Shown here: positions 36,908-45,993 of the stretch, one piece after another | Numbering within the stretch: position 1 is the first letter of the stretch | Layout: every line of letters starts with the position of its first letter | Assembly: GCA_934230415.1 (NCBI GenBank) | Contig: CAKQEW010000002.1 | Location: forward strand, 62,001 to 126,000 | DNA from: an uncultured Alphaproteobacteria bacterium | GTDB taxonomy: Bacteria > Pseudomonadota > Alphaproteobacteria > Rs-D84 | Length of the DNA: 64,000 nt | Direction of reading: 5' to 3' | Made by a program: the position numbers and the translations under genes | The notes under the pieces: generated by a model | Seen by the model: the letters and a program-made list of their open reading frames with translations, nothing else | Told to the model about the DNA's origin: nothing | The model's database searches: none

Positions 36908-37292
36908 AGAATTACGCATTTCGCCACTGAACCATACATGGATTCTGGATTTTGATGGGACATTGGTTCGTCATAATGGGTACAAGGATGGCATTACAAA
37001 TACGGATGCCTGGTTGCCGGGGGCATTGGATTTCTTGAAATCAATACCGGCGGGGGATTATGTACTGATATTGACCGCCCGCGAAGATGAACCAGACGTT
37101 CGCCGCCGCACCATTGATTTTATTCGCGCGGCCGGTGTCCGTTTTGATGATATTAAATTCGGCATGCCGATGGGTGAACGCATTTTGATAAATGACAACA
37201 AACCATCTGGCCTGGTGTGTTCGCATGCGATTACGCCCGATCGCAACCAGGGGCTGGAAACATTTAACGTAATCATTGATAACGATTTATAA
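36897..37292 (+). CDS. HAD-family hydrolase of the glycan operon
   Basis: 131 aa from ATG 36897; GGAGT lies 6 nt upstream, which makes it preferable to ATG 36891. Motif I is WILDFDGTLV (about residues 14-23), motif II lies in VLILTARED and the acidic end motif is ILINDNKPSG. It probably removes phosphate from a sugar or polyol phosphate in the same pathway as its neighbours. It overlaps the end of the upstream gene. Confidence 0.75.
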   Translation: MTNKELRISPLNHTWILDFDGTLVRHNGYKDGITNTDAWLPGALDFLKSIPAGDYVLILTAREDEPDVRRRTIDFIRAAGVRFDDIKFGMPMGERILINDNKPSGLVCSHAITPDRNQGLETFNVIIDNDL

Positions 37293-37310
37293 AAACACAG
37301 GGGGAAACAC

Positions 37311-38204
37311 ATGCAAGTCTTGAAACCAATCGTTCACGAAACAATATGGGGGGGAAATAAATTAACCCCGTATTCTGGTACCGATTGTCAGAAAATCGGT
37401 CATCTGTATTCTGCAATTGATACAGAACAATTTTGTAATGAAATTATCACAGGTCCGGACAGTGGTAAAAATCTGCACCAATGGTTTATGGAAAATCGCG
37501 CGAAATATGGCTTGGAAAAATACGATGAATTGCCAATCTTAATGGCCCTGGTGGAAGCAGACGATAACTTGTCTATTCAGGTTCACCCAGACGACAAAAT
37601 GGCCCAAGAACTGGAACACAAATCGTTCGGCAAAAACGAATCTTTCTATACATTGGTTGCACCAACATGTGGCAAAATGTATAACGGGTGCAGGGCGGCG
37701 TCTGTGGCAGAAATGCAACAAAAGATTGCCGCAGGCAAAATTGATGAAACATTGGATATGATGCCGTGCGCCGCCGGTGATTACACATACATTGTTGGTG
37801 GCACATTGCACGCGGCGACCGCTGGGTCATTGCACTTTGAAATTGAAGAAAACAGTGAATACACATATCGCTTCTATGATTTTGATCGCGTTGATAAAAA
37901 CGGCAACAAACGCCCATTGCAGTTGGACAAGGCGTTGGCGTGCCTGGACGTGTCAAAGAAATCTGTCGCCCGCAAATACGGCCCAGAACCAATTGTGGAA
38001 CGTATGTATTCAACCCAATTAATCACCAACAGTGATACATTTACCAATACCGGTGATATGTTCGCGTTTGCGGTTATGCTGCGTGGGGATAAAACAATTG
38101 ACGGTGCACACGTCATGCCGGGAACGGCGATTTTGATGGAACCTGGCGAAACGCTGGATACAACAAATGCCGAATTTATAATCGCAAAACCACGCCGGGG
38201 ATAA
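37311..38204 (+). CDS. manA: class I mannose-6-phosphate isomerase-like protein
   Basis: 297 aa. It starts LKPIVHETIWGGNKL, typical of the short type I phosphomannose isomerases. Zinc-site segments are IQVHPDDK, a Glu in EIEENSEYTYRFYD and the THATAGS-like GGTLHAATAGS. It interconverts mannose-6-P and fructose-6-P, or a related sugar phosphate, to supply precursor for the polysaccharide. The start follows AGGGGGAAAC. A G7 run near the start (IWGG) is a mild slippage risk. Confidence 0.85.
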   Translation: MQVLKPIVHETIWGGNKLTPYSGTDCQKIGHLYSAIDTEQFCNEIITGPDSGKNLHQWFMENRAKYGLEKYDELPILMALVEADDNLSIQVHPDDKMAQELEHKSFGKNESFYTLVAPTCGKMYNGCRAASVAEMQQKIAAGKIDETLDMMPCAAGDYTYIVGGTLHAATAGSLHFEIEENSEYTYRFYDFDRVDKNGNKRPLQLDKALACLDVSKKSVARKYGPEPIVERMYSTQLITNSDTFTNTGDMFAFAVMLRGDKTIDGAHVMPGTAILMEPGETLDTTNAEFIIAKPRRG

Positions 38205-38208
38205 TTTG

Positions 38209-38868
38209 ATGTCTGAAATAAAATTATGTCCGTCATTAATGTGTGCAGATTTCGGCAATTTCGCGACCGAGGTTTCCGCCATGGATGCCGCCGGTGTGTC
38301 TGAATATCATATGGATATTATGGACGGTGAATTTGTGCCGAACTTTGCACTGTCATGGGCGGATTTTGCAGCGATACGTAAAATGACCAAAACACCGATG
38401 GATGTACACCTGATGGTGAAAAATCCGGGTGTTCATTTGCCATATGCATTGCGATATGGTGCGGATATTATTTATGTCCATTGGGAATCCGGCAACGCCG
38501 AAACGTATTTGCGTGAAATTCGCAAAAATGGTCGCCTGGCAGGATTGGCGATTAACCCCAGTACCACAGTTGACGATGTGCGTGGGGTTCTGCCACTGGT
38601 GGACACATTGATGGTTATGCGTGTCAATCCGGGCTTTGCCGGCCAGACGGCGATTCCTGCGGTTGATGATAAAATCACAGAATTGGTATCCATGCCGAAC
38701 CGTACATTTGGTATAAAACTGGATGGCTGTGTTGGCCCCGATGTGATAACGCATTGGTCGTCGCGTGGTGTTGATTCATTTGTATGCGGTACCGCATGTG
38801 GTATGTTTGGCGCGAAACGCCGCAACCGCACATACCAGGAAATTGTTAACGAATTAAGACAAAGGTAA
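38209..38868 (+). CDS. ribulose-phosphate 3-epimerase family protein
   Basis: 219 aa. It has the epimerase TIM-barrel landmarks LCPSLMCADF, YHMDIMDGEFVPN, VHLMVKNPG and VMRVNPGFAGQ. The usual VDGG near the C-terminus is KLDGCV here, so the phosphate-site loop differs. Being inside a glycan locus, it may be a pathway-specific epimerase (pentulose or allulose phosphate) rather than the housekeeping Rpe. It starts 4 nt after the isomerase gene. Confidence 0.8.
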   Translation: MSEIKLCPSLMCADFGNFATEVSAMDAAGVSEYHMDIMDGEFVPNFALSWADFAAIRKMTKTPMDVHLMVKNPGVHLPYALRYGADIIYVHWESGNAETYLREIRKNGRLAGLAINPSTTVDDVRGVLPLVDTLMVMRVNPGFAGQTAIPAVDDKITELVSMPNRTFGIKLDGCVGPDVITHWSSRGVDSFVCGTACGMFGAKRRNRTYQEIVNELRQR

Positions 38869-38876
38869 TATACGTT

Positions 38877-40011
38877 ATGCGAAATTTTCTTGTGCGTTTT
38901 ATCTGTTGTTTCGTCCCCAGCCGCCGTCCCAGACATGCCATACGACAGCATATGACATTGGTGCGTGGTATCACCCCATATAGGCCAAAACGGGACACTT
39001 TTGTAATTTTTTCATATCCACGTGCAATTCACCATCCAACAACAACGGATGTTTGTGTAAATATGGGCGATTATGTCCAGTCTGTGGCCACGAAATCATT
39101 ATTGAATCAGTTGTTTCATACGGCAAAATTCCAGACCTTGGATCGTGATAATTTAATCGGTTTTCAGCCGTGTGAACGGGTATCGTACATTACTGTGTAC
39201 CAGGGATTTTTCCCGGCTGATATTGGATGGACACCGACACAGTTTATATTCCCTGTTTTTGTGGGCTTTCATCTGGGGGGGGGGAATGGAGTATAATCAA
39301 CAAGATAACGGCAGTGAAATCGTGTTTCAGCGTTTTTGTGCCGCGAATCCAGACTATTTCAATCACAGGTCGGTCGGATGTCGCGATTTACGAACAACTG
39401 GATTTTGCAAAAAGTTGGGATTGAATGCGTATTTTTCCAGATGTTTAACACTGACATTGCCATTACGTAAAACCGGCCCCAGACAAACCCAGGTTTTTAT
39501 ATCAGTATTCCCGCAAATTTATGATATTGTGGTGCAGCAGTGTCGTGAACACGGCATTGTTAATTTTGAAACACACAGTGCAGTAGTCAGCCTGGAAAAA
39601 TATCGGACAGATGATTATAAATCCGTGGCCCAACACGATTTTATGCCTGATTGCGAACAATATCTGGCGACATTTCGGGACAATGCCCGATTGGTAATAA
39701 CAGACAGAATCCATGTTGCGGCACCGTGTATTGCAATGGGCATACCGGTAATTGTTATTAAACGTGCCGAAAACGACCCCAGATATGATATCTTTAATGG
39801 GATTATTAAATGCTATTCAGAACAGGAATTAAGAAGTGGAAAAATAGATTTCAATGTGTCTGCGGTTGATATTGAACCATTAAAAGCCTTGATGCGTGAA
39901 AATCTGAAATTGACAATAATGGGCGAGGTATACGGTGAACATGTATCTAAATCACGTCTGCGCCATATCAGAAATCAAATCGCCAATTTCACAGTGACAG
40001 AGGAGGAGTAA
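38877..40011 (+). CDS. polysaccharide pyruvyl transferase-like, split by a G10 tract
   Basis: Two frames cover one protein. Frame 1 (38877-39296) carries the N-terminal part with NMGDYVQSVATKSLLNQLF and stops just after the tract. Frame 2 continues from the tract to 40011 with the nucleotide-binding half (SVGCRD, LVITDRIHVAAPCIAMGIPV). At G10 (39275-39284) they are out of frame; 9 or 12 Gs would join them as one ~377-aa enzyme. The family adds pyruvate ketals or related groups to surface glycans. It looks like a phase-variable gene in the off state rather than a decayed pseudogene, since both halves are otherwise intact. Confidence 0.8.
39275..39284 (+). repeat. G10 tract inside pyruvyl transferase gene
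   Basis: Ten consecutive Gs at codons 133-136 (Leu-Gly-Gly-Gly). One deletion restores the full frame. Confidence 0.9.
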
Positions 40012-40032
40012 AAGTGAACAAAAATAAATACT

Positions 40033-42327
40033 GTGCAGGGGGGGGGGATGAGATACTACTTTGAAGACGCCAGGGCTTTTTATAATAACGTTGAAAAACT
40101 GTGCAAAAAAAATGCATATAACCTGGTGTTGCATAAACATCTGGGCGATATTTTTTATGCGATTGCAGCCAAGCCATTTTTTGAGACGCAATACAAAGCC
40201 CCACTGCATTTTATTATTCGTCCACAACACGAATTTTTGATGAAAATGTTAGGCGTTAAAAATTATGCTGTATATGATATTGATGCACTGGTCAAAAAAA
40301 ATACAGATTTCAAAGAATTGTATTTTAATGGTGCGCACCACGATCACTTTGCCGATGACAGAATTGAAAATGAAATGTTCCAGGCATTGTTTCCGTGTAT
40401 TCCCGCCAACAAGGGTGTGCCATTTGTTTGCGAAAATTTGATAAACAACTTCTTTACGTATGACGATTATTGGGCATACAGATGGTCCAGTAATATGGGT
40501 TTGGACACAAATTTCCGTTTTCTGTTGCCACAACATAAACTTGATTTGTCGGATGCGGCCAGGCGAAAAATCAGTAAAATTGCACCGTTGGATAAAATTG
40601 TCTTGATTGCACCCGAAGCTGCCACTTTCCCGGAATTTGGCCCGGAATTTTGGAATATTATTGCCGATGTGGTACATGCACATGGGTATACAATTATCGT
40701 GAACAGTAAAAAATTCAAAATCAATCATGGCGTGTCTGCGTTTGATATGGGATTAAGTTTGTCGGACGTTGTGGCACTGGGGCTGAATTGTGCATATGTA
40801 TTTTCATTGCGTTCGGGGTTGTGTGATGTGTTGGTTGGATGTGGCAAACGGTTGTATGCATTTTATCCGGCCCAGGGTCGGCGCGAATTACATTCGTTGA
40901 CTGTTCCGTTTGTTCAGCAAACAGGTGTACATGAAATACAAATTGGAAATTGGAAAATCGATTCTGTTGTATGGGATGGGGTTGATTTAACAAAAGCATT
41001 ACAGAAATATGTATCGGGATTGTACCGCAATTATATATTGGAAACAATGCGTCGTGCGTTATCGTTCGGACATCACAAGGCTGTGCATACGTTCCGGCGG
41101 AATTTGGCGCGTGATCTGGCGGGTGTGTCCAGGCTGTTTCCTGAAAATAATATCCAGAATCCAGTACTTGGGACAGATACGAATTTGGCACCGATTTACA
41201 ACAAGAAAACAAAAAACATTGCAAATGTAACCGTTCAGAAAGAATCTGTGTTGGGTGGGCTAATAACGTTCAAGCGGGATTCGCATGGTGTCCAGATATT
41301 GCGCGTCTGTGGCATAGTTGTGTACAGTAAAAAGAACAAAAACGGGGTCAGAATATCACGCATGTTCAGTATCCCGTTCCACAGAAAAAATCTGAGACAA
41401 GAAATGTTGGCCAAAATCACACGTGATATTGGTAATGATGTTGATGATATATATATTATGCGTCACAATATTGGTGAAACCTATGTGTTTCTGACACATC
41501 TGAAAAATTGGATAAAACGTAATGGGTCGGTGCATCCTGTGGTTCTGGTGTGGCGTGAAAAAGACATCCCATTATATGAAATGTTTTTGCCAAAGAATAT
41601 TGGCATGCATTATGTTCCGATTACCACGATAGAATTAAGTGATACATTGGGGGATGAAGTATTTGAATATAATGGTCATCGTATATTTTGTCCAACGCCG
41701 GTTGATATTGTACAGTATATGTTAAAGCAACGGGAATCAGGGGATCCGAACCTGACATTCTATACGTATATATGTAAATATTTTTTGTTAGATTCGCCTG
41801 ATAAACTGGCGCGTCCAATTGTGCCACAATCGGTTCGTGATGATGTGCGTGCACGTATTGCAACATATTTTCGTCGTCCATTTGTGGTAATTATGCCAAA
41901 TGCAAATTCGTTGGGGCTGATGCCGGTTGAATTCTGGAACAAGATAATTCATGAAATGGATGTGCGTGGTTACGATGTTTTTGTGAACATGCATCACGCT
42001 AGCAATGTACATGAAACAGGATTGAATTTGTCCAGTGCAATCATGTTTGATTGCAATATCGCGGAAATATACGAACTGGCGCGTAATGCCGCGGGCATTA
42101 TAACGTTGGCATCGGGATTGGCGGTACTGATGACGGCCACTAATACCCAGATGGATTTAATTTACACCGATTGCAAATATAATGTTAAAGCTGACACAAT
42201 GCAGGCACTGTATTCTGTGTACAGTTTGCCTGGTGTGAACCCAAAACGGGTTCGGGAATATGATGCAAATATACAATCCCCAGATGCGTTGGCGGATTTA
42301 ATATTATCCCGTTATCCACAGCAGTAA
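40033..42327 (+). CDS. tandem GT-B-type glycosyltransferase (two domains)
   Basis: 764 aa in the uninterrupted frame from GTG 40033. The natural start is probably GTG 40014, which has AGGAGGAG just upstream. From there the frame enters a G10 tract (40038-40047) and is shifted; with 9 Gs it would read MNKNKYCAGGG into MRYYFEDA. ATG 40048 is another possible start. Two similar halves resemble heptosyltransferase-like GT-B folds: KHLGDIFYAIAAKPF ... VLIAPEAATFPEFGPEFW, and later FVVIMPNANSLGLMPVEFWN with GIITLASGLAVLM. It is probably a surface-glycan transferase under tract-length control. Confidence 0.75.
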   Translation: MQGGGMRYYFEDARAFYNNVEKLCKKNAYNLVLHKHLGDIFYAIAAKPFFETQYKAPLHFIIRPQHEFLMKMLGVKNYAVYDIDALVKKNTDFKELYFNGAHHDHFADDRIENEMFQALFPCIPANKGVPFVCENLINNFFTYDDYWAYRWSSNMGLDTNFRFLLPQHKLDLSDAARRKISKIAPLDKIVLIAPEAATFPEFGPEFWNIIADVVHAHGYTIIVNSKKFKINHGVSAFDMGLSLSDVVALGLNCAYVFSLRSGLCDVLVGCGKRLYAFYPAQGRRELHSLTVPFVQQTGVHEIQIGNWKIDSVVWDGVDLTKALQKYVSGLYRNYILETMRRALSFGHHKAVHTFRRNLARDLAGVSRLFPENNIQNPVLGTDTNLAPIYNKKTKNIANVTVQKESVLGGLITFKRDSHGVQILRVCGIVVYSKKNKNGVRISRMFSIPFHRKNLRQEMLAKITRDIGNDVDDIYIMRHNIGETYVFLTHLKNWIKRNGSVHPVVLVWREKDIPLYEMFLPKNIGMHYVPITTIELSDTLGDEVFEYNGHRIFCPTPVDIVQYMLKQRESGDPNLTFYTYICKYFLLDSPDKLARPIVPQSVRDDVRARIATYFRRPFVVIMPNANSLGLMPVEFWNKIIHEMDVRGYDVFVNMHHASNVHETGLNLSSAIMFDCNIAEIYELARNAAGIITLASGLAVLMTATNTQMDLIYTDCKYNVKADTMQALYSVYSLPGVNPKRVREYDANIQSPDALADLILSRYPQQ
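40038..40047 (+). repeat. G10 tract at the glycosyltransferase start
   Basis: Ten Gs between a GTG with a strong ribosome site and the ATG of the main frame. Tract length decides whether initiation at 40014 is productive. Confidence 0.9.
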
Positions 42328-42333
42328 AATTTG

Positions 42334-42363
42334 CCCGCGTTGTAATTTCAACGCGGGTTTTTG
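42334..42363 (+). terminator. terminator of the glycan locus
   Basis: CCCGCGTTG/CAACGCGGG (42334-42357) followed by TTTTTG. Confidence 0.85.
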
Positions 42364-42368
42364 TTGTA

Positions 42369-42905
42369 CTATGCGGCCATGCCCGCCACGTGCCAATGCA
42401 CCCATCGCGCGCGCGATGCCGAACTGGCATACAGTGTTTCGGTCTGGATAAATATACCATTTTGCGTTTTGCCGGTTTGGTTATCTGTGTTGTCCGAATT
42501 TATACCACCAATACATGTTAATATCGTTGATACCCCATCCAGGCCATATGATGTACCGGTTGCGGTGTACATACTGGTTGCCATCTTGATGGGGAAACTG
42601 ACGCTGACCCCCGCCCAACGATTGGTGGTGGTGGCAATTTTTGCAATTCCCCCTTGTTCAACCCAGCCGCTTTTGTATTTGCGATACCAGGTATAGTTGT
42701 TGTCTGCGGTGGGCGTTTGCCATGCGATGACGTAATCAATCGCGTCCAGTGCACTTTGTCGCGCCAACATTGTGCCGCCGGGGGTCGTGCCGTCGTGCAC
42801 GCGAATGGTTTTGTTCGTGGTATCAACCGTGATTTCGCCTTCGGCCCCGGTAAATGTTGCGTGTTCGTCGGCGGTACCACGCCGAAATTGTATCTGTCGT
42901 GACAT
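42369..42905 (-). CDS. orphan phage tropism-determinant (Mtd N-domain)-like protein
   Basis: 178 aa. The N-terminus RQIQFRRGTADEHATFTGAE, then GEITVDTTNKTIRVHDGTTPG, matches the short domain at the head of phage major tropism determinants and tail-fibre proteins. The middle has NYTWYRKYKSGWVEQGG, a tail-fibre-like beta segment. The C-terminus ends RARWVHWHVAGMAA and lacks the usual C-type lectin features, so no diversity-generating retroelement target is evident. No phage structural genes surround it. It may be a captured receptor-binding protein or the remnant of a prophage. Confidence 0.7.
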   Translation of the reverse strand: MSRQIQFRRGTADEHATFTGAEGEITVDTTNKTIRVHDGTTPGGTMLARQSALDAIDYVIAWQTPTADNNYTWYRKYKSGWVEQGGIAKIATTTNRWAGVSVSFPIKMATSMYTATGTSYGLDGVSTILTCIGGINSDNTDNQTGKTQNGIFIQTETLYASSASRARWVHWHVAGMAA

Positions 42906-43037
42906 TTGTGTGTGTTTCCTTTGGTTCGTTGGGTTAAATCGGTCGGTTGTTGAACAAAAAAATACCGGCGCGTTTCGCGTCGGCTGATATGCGCATTATA
43001 TCACAAAATATGAAAAAAATCAACAAGGCTTTTCCTG

Positions 43038-43067
43038 TTGGACGGTATCGCAAATATCTGATATAAT
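43038..43067 (+). promoter_or_regulatory. promoter of ldh
   Basis: TTGGAC (43038-43043), 18 nt spacer, TATAAT (43062-43067). Confidence 0.65.
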
Positions 43068-43100
43068 TGTCGCGATATAACAATGGGGGGAAATACAGAT

Positions 43101-44036
43101 ATGAAAATTGCAATTATTGGTATTGGAACGGTTGGGTCTGCGGTTGCGACCGCGGTCAAGAACACCGGGTTTGTTCATGAAATTGTCTTGTTTGATCGCG
43201 ACGGCATTCGTGCGCGTGCCGCCGCCGAAGATTTGGGTCACGCCGCCAGTTTTGGATTTGATGTTAAAATTTCCGCAGCCAGTAATTATCGCGCCATTCG
43301 CGGGTCTGATGTTGTGATTATATCGGCCGGTGCAAACCAAAAGCCGGGCGAAACACGTACCGATTTGCTGAATAAAAATGTGGCGGTGATTTCAGACATC
43401 GTGCCACGCGTGATGGCAAACGTGGATCCAAAACATGTCCGCATTATTGTCGTGACGAACCCATTGGATGTGATGGTTATGCTGACCCAGAAACTGTCGC
43501 GTCTGCCGGCTGGGCGTGTGATTGGTACGGGGACAATGCTGGATTCGGCGCGTCTGCGCACAATTTTGTCACGCCAGTTGTCCGTTTCAACCAGTTCTGT
43601 TAACGCATATGTTTTGGGCGAACATGGTGATTCCAGCATGATAAACTGGACATCGGCAACAATTGGTGCAATTGCGCTGGATGATTTCTGTCGCCAGATG
43701 AAGATGCCATTGCCGGCGACAACGCGTGCAACCATTGAACATCGCGTGCGAAATGCGGCATATGAAATTATCCAGGGCCGTGGTGCCACATGGGATGGAA
43801 TTGGTGCGGCCGCGGCGGATTTGTTGCGTTGCATCATCAATAACGAACATCGTATTTTGACGGTCAGTTGCTGTCATGGTGTTGGTGCAAGTATGGTCGC
43901 CATGTCGTTGCCACGTATCGTTGGTGCCGATGGTGCCGGTGCGCCAATTATGCCGAAAATGTCGGCGTCTGAAAGTGCCGCATTGCGCAAGTGCGCAAAA
44001 ATAATTCGCAAGAATTACGATGCGATTGGAAAGTAA
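43101..44036 (+). CDS. ldh: L-lactate dehydrogenase
   Basis: 311 aa from ATG 43101, preceded by GGGGGGAAA. The Rossmann motif is GIGTVGSA. The substrate loop reads SAGANQKPGETR, with Gln at the specificity position (lactate rather than malate dehydrogenase, which has Arg). The substrate-binding Arg is in TMLDSARLR and the catalytic His in VLGEHGDSS near residue 174. It interconverts pyruvate and L-lactate with NADH, consistent with fermentation. Confidence 0.92.
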   Translation: MKIAIIGIGTVGSAVATAVKNTGFVHEIVLFDRDGIRARAAAEDLGHAASFGFDVKISAASNYRAIRGSDVVIISAGANQKPGETRTDLLNKNVAVISDIVPRVMANVDPKHVRIIVVTNPLDVMVMLTQKLSRLPAGRVIGTGTMLDSARLRTILSRQLSVSTSSVNAYVLGEHGDSSMINWTSATIGAIALDDFCRQMKMPLPATTRATIEHRVRNAAYEIIQGRGATWDGIGAAAADLLRCIINNEHRILTVSCCHGVGASMVAMSLPRIVGADGAGAPIMPKMSASESAALRKCAKIIRKNYDAIGK

Positions 44037-44042
44037 TCATAT

Positions 44043-44074
44043 AACGCGGAAATGTACAGGTTTCCGCGTTTTTT
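44043..44074 (+). terminator. terminator of ldh
   Basis: AACGCGGAAA/TTTCCGCGTT followed by TTTT. Confidence 0.85.
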
Positions 44075-44142
44075 ATGCATTCAATCATATTTAAAGCATG
44101 TGCGCCCCCTGGTATAATTTATCGTATCAGGGGGCGTAAAAA

Positions 44143-44445
44143 ATGGCAGAGAAAATTAGTTATACATTGTATTCAAATGGTCTGGGGTTCAGTGCGGACG
44201 TGGCACATCATCACATTGGTGAAATAACATTTTTTCGTTCGGGCCTGGACAAGTTGGTCATTGACCATACCGCCGTTGTCCCAGAATATCGCAACGCGCA
44301 AATCGGATTGAACCTGGTGCGTCATGTGTGCAGTTTGGCGCGGCGCCAGCGGCGCAAGATTATTCCCCTGTGTCCATTCGCGCGCGCAATGTTTAATCGG
44401 TATTCTGAATTTGACGATGTGCGATTGATGCATCACAACGCATAA
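44143..44445 (+). CDS. small GNAT-like N-acetyltransferase
   Basis: 100 aa. A single-domain acetyltransferase of the YjdJ/Gcn5-related short type: KLVIDHTAVVPEYRNAQIGLNLVRHV, then ARRQRRKIIPLCPFARAMF. The fold binds acetyl-CoA; the substrate is unknown. It has no close neighbour on the same transcript except possibly the thioredoxin-like gene 90 nt downstream. Confidence 0.75.
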   Translation: MAEKISYTLYSNGLGFSADVAHHHIGEITFFRSGLDKLVIDHTAVVPEYRNAQIGLNLVRHVCSLARRQRRKIIPLCPFARAMFNRYSEFDDVRLMHHNA

Positions 44446-44535
44446 TTTCATGGGTTATATGCGAATTATTGAAAAAATGGCTTGCGCGTGCGGGCGCACA
44501 ATTTTATAATTCGGTCAGGAAAAAAAGGAGAATCC

Positions 44536-45114
44536 ATGAAAAAGTTATCAATTCTGTCTGCGGTGTTGGGAATGACACTGTTTGGTGCGGCGTCTGCGGC
44601 CGATATTACTGTTTATTATTCACCAACATGCCCACATTGCCATCATGCGCGTGAATTCATCGGTGGCCAGATGGTATATGAATATCCAAAATTGGTTGTC
44701 AGTGAAGTCAACGTTATGAACCCAGATATGTTGCCAAAATTCCAGGACGCATTAAAGAAGTGCGAATATGAATCTGGTGGTGTGCCGGTAATTGTTGTTG
44801 GTGAAAAATGTTTCCAGGGTTATGCGGATTTCATGCAACAGGATTTGCGTGACGCCGTAGAGGTTGACCTGACCGATGCTGACAAGGCAACCGCGGCAGA
44901 AAACCGTGCCGAATTGGAAAAGGACGCGGATGCGTTCAAGGCTGCGCACAGTGATCGCGCCAATGCGATTTCTGAATACCAGGCGACCGCCCCAGAACAG
45001 GCCGACGAAACCGCACAAAAAAAAACTGAAAATGGCGGCAGTGGGTATTTCTATGGTCTGCTGATTGTTCTGGTTGCGGCATTGGGATTTGTTCTGGTTC
45101 GCAAAAAGAAATAA
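44536..45114 (+). CDS. exported membrane-anchored thioredoxin/glutaredoxin-like protein
   Basis: 192 aa from ATG 44536, after AAAAAGGAG. A signal peptide (about residues 1-22) is followed by a thioredoxin-like domain with YYSPTCPHCHHAREF (CPHC active site). A charged Ala/Glu/Asp linker (about 115-165) and a C-terminal membrane helix (about 170-189) ending RKKK complete it. It is probably a periplasmic disulfide-active protein tethered to the inner membrane. It resembles small glutaredoxins in size of the redox domain. Confidence 0.75.
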   Translation: MKKLSILSAVLGMTLFGAASAADITVYYSPTCPHCHHAREFIGGQMVYEYPKLVVSEVNVMNPDMLPKFQDALKKCEYESGGVPVIVVGEKCFQGYADFMQQDLRDAVEVDLTDADKATAAENRAELEKDADAFKAAHSDRANAISEYQATAPEQADETAQKKTENGGSGYFYGLLIVLVAALGFVLVRKKK

Positions 45115-45147
45115 TCGCAAACTGTAATCAAAGACACAGGATATACG

Positions 45148-45873
45148 ATGTTTGATTTAACCGCATTGGACTATGTTTTTGGTGGCGTCATATTGGCGTC
45201 AACAATTTGGGCAACCGTGCGTGGTGGCATATACGAAACAATCGCGACAATGTCGTGGGTTGTGGCGGCGGTGTCGGCGCGTTTCGCATCCCCGTGGTTG
45301 GATACTGTGTTACAGAAATGGTTTGACCTGCCGGATTCTACGGTTGGGACATTGGTCGCATCGTATTTCATTGTGTTCTTTGCAATATTGATGATTGTCG
45401 GTTTCTTTAACCAGAAATTGCGCGACAAGATTCAGGCCAGCATGTTAAAGGTGACGGATCGCACACTGGGTGTTATATTCGGCATCGTGCGCGGGATATT
45501 CGTGATGGGCATCGTGTATTGGGGTGCGCTGTGGTATTATTCTGATGCGCCACACATGCCAGATTGGATTGCGGCGGCACGCACACGCCCGATTATGCAA
45601 TTGACCGCGGTTAAACTGGACGAATGGTTTATCCCGGGTGCTGAAAACAAATTGTTGGCGCGTGATATGACCGGTACCCAGGAAGCGCTGGAAATATACA
45701 AAAACCTGATAAATCCGGCGGTGTCTGATGCGAAAAAGACCGACACGACCACCGCAGATGCACCAGAAACAGGATACAAATCGTCCGAACGTACAGCACT
45801 GGAAAACCAGTTGTTGCAAATTGAAACGGCCGCCCGTGCCGCCGCCGATGATGTGGATGAAACCGCAGAGTAG
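45148..45873 (+). CDS. cvpA: CvpA-family membrane protein
   Basis: 241 aa. Four membrane segments lie in the first ~130 residues, starting LTALDYVFGGVILASTIWATVRGG, a CvpA-family opening, and followed by GVIFGIVRGIFVMGIVYW. The C-terminal third is soluble and acidic. The family is linked to colicin V production and envelope stress, with unclear biochemistry. It is 33 nt after the thioredoxin-like gene, probably in one operon. Confidence 0.85.
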   Translation: MFDLTALDYVFGGVILASTIWATVRGGIYETIATMSWVVAAVSARFASPWLDTVLQKWFDLPDSTVGTLVASYFIVFFAILMIVGFFNQKLRDKIQASMLKVTDRTLGVIFGIVRGIFVMGIVYWGALWYYSDAPHMPDWIAAARTRPIMQLTAVKLDEWFIPGAENKLLARDMTGTQEALEIYKNLINPAVSDAKKTDTTTADAPETGYKSSERTALENQLLQIETAARAAADDVDETAE

Positions 45874-45890
45874 GCCGTATTATACATATT

Positions 45891-45921
45891 CAACACCGCC
45901 AAATACGGCGGTGTTTTTTTA
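45891..45921 (+). terminator. terminator after cvpA
   Basis: AACACCGCC/GGCGGTGTT hairpin followed by a T7 run. Confidence 0.85.
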
Positions 45922-45993
45922 TGATTTCATGCCCATGGTAATACAGTGCCCGATATGCAAAAATAGAGGTATATAAAACAAAAGGGGCACAAA

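Noticed and set aside
38877..40011. Calling the pyruvyl transferase a plain pseudogene
   Set aside because: The sole defect is at a G10 homopolymer and both halves are otherwise intact, which fits a reversible switch or a tract-length error better.
42369..42905. Diversity-generating retroelement target
   Set aside because: No reverse transcriptase, template repeat or C-type lectin variable region is seen in the window.
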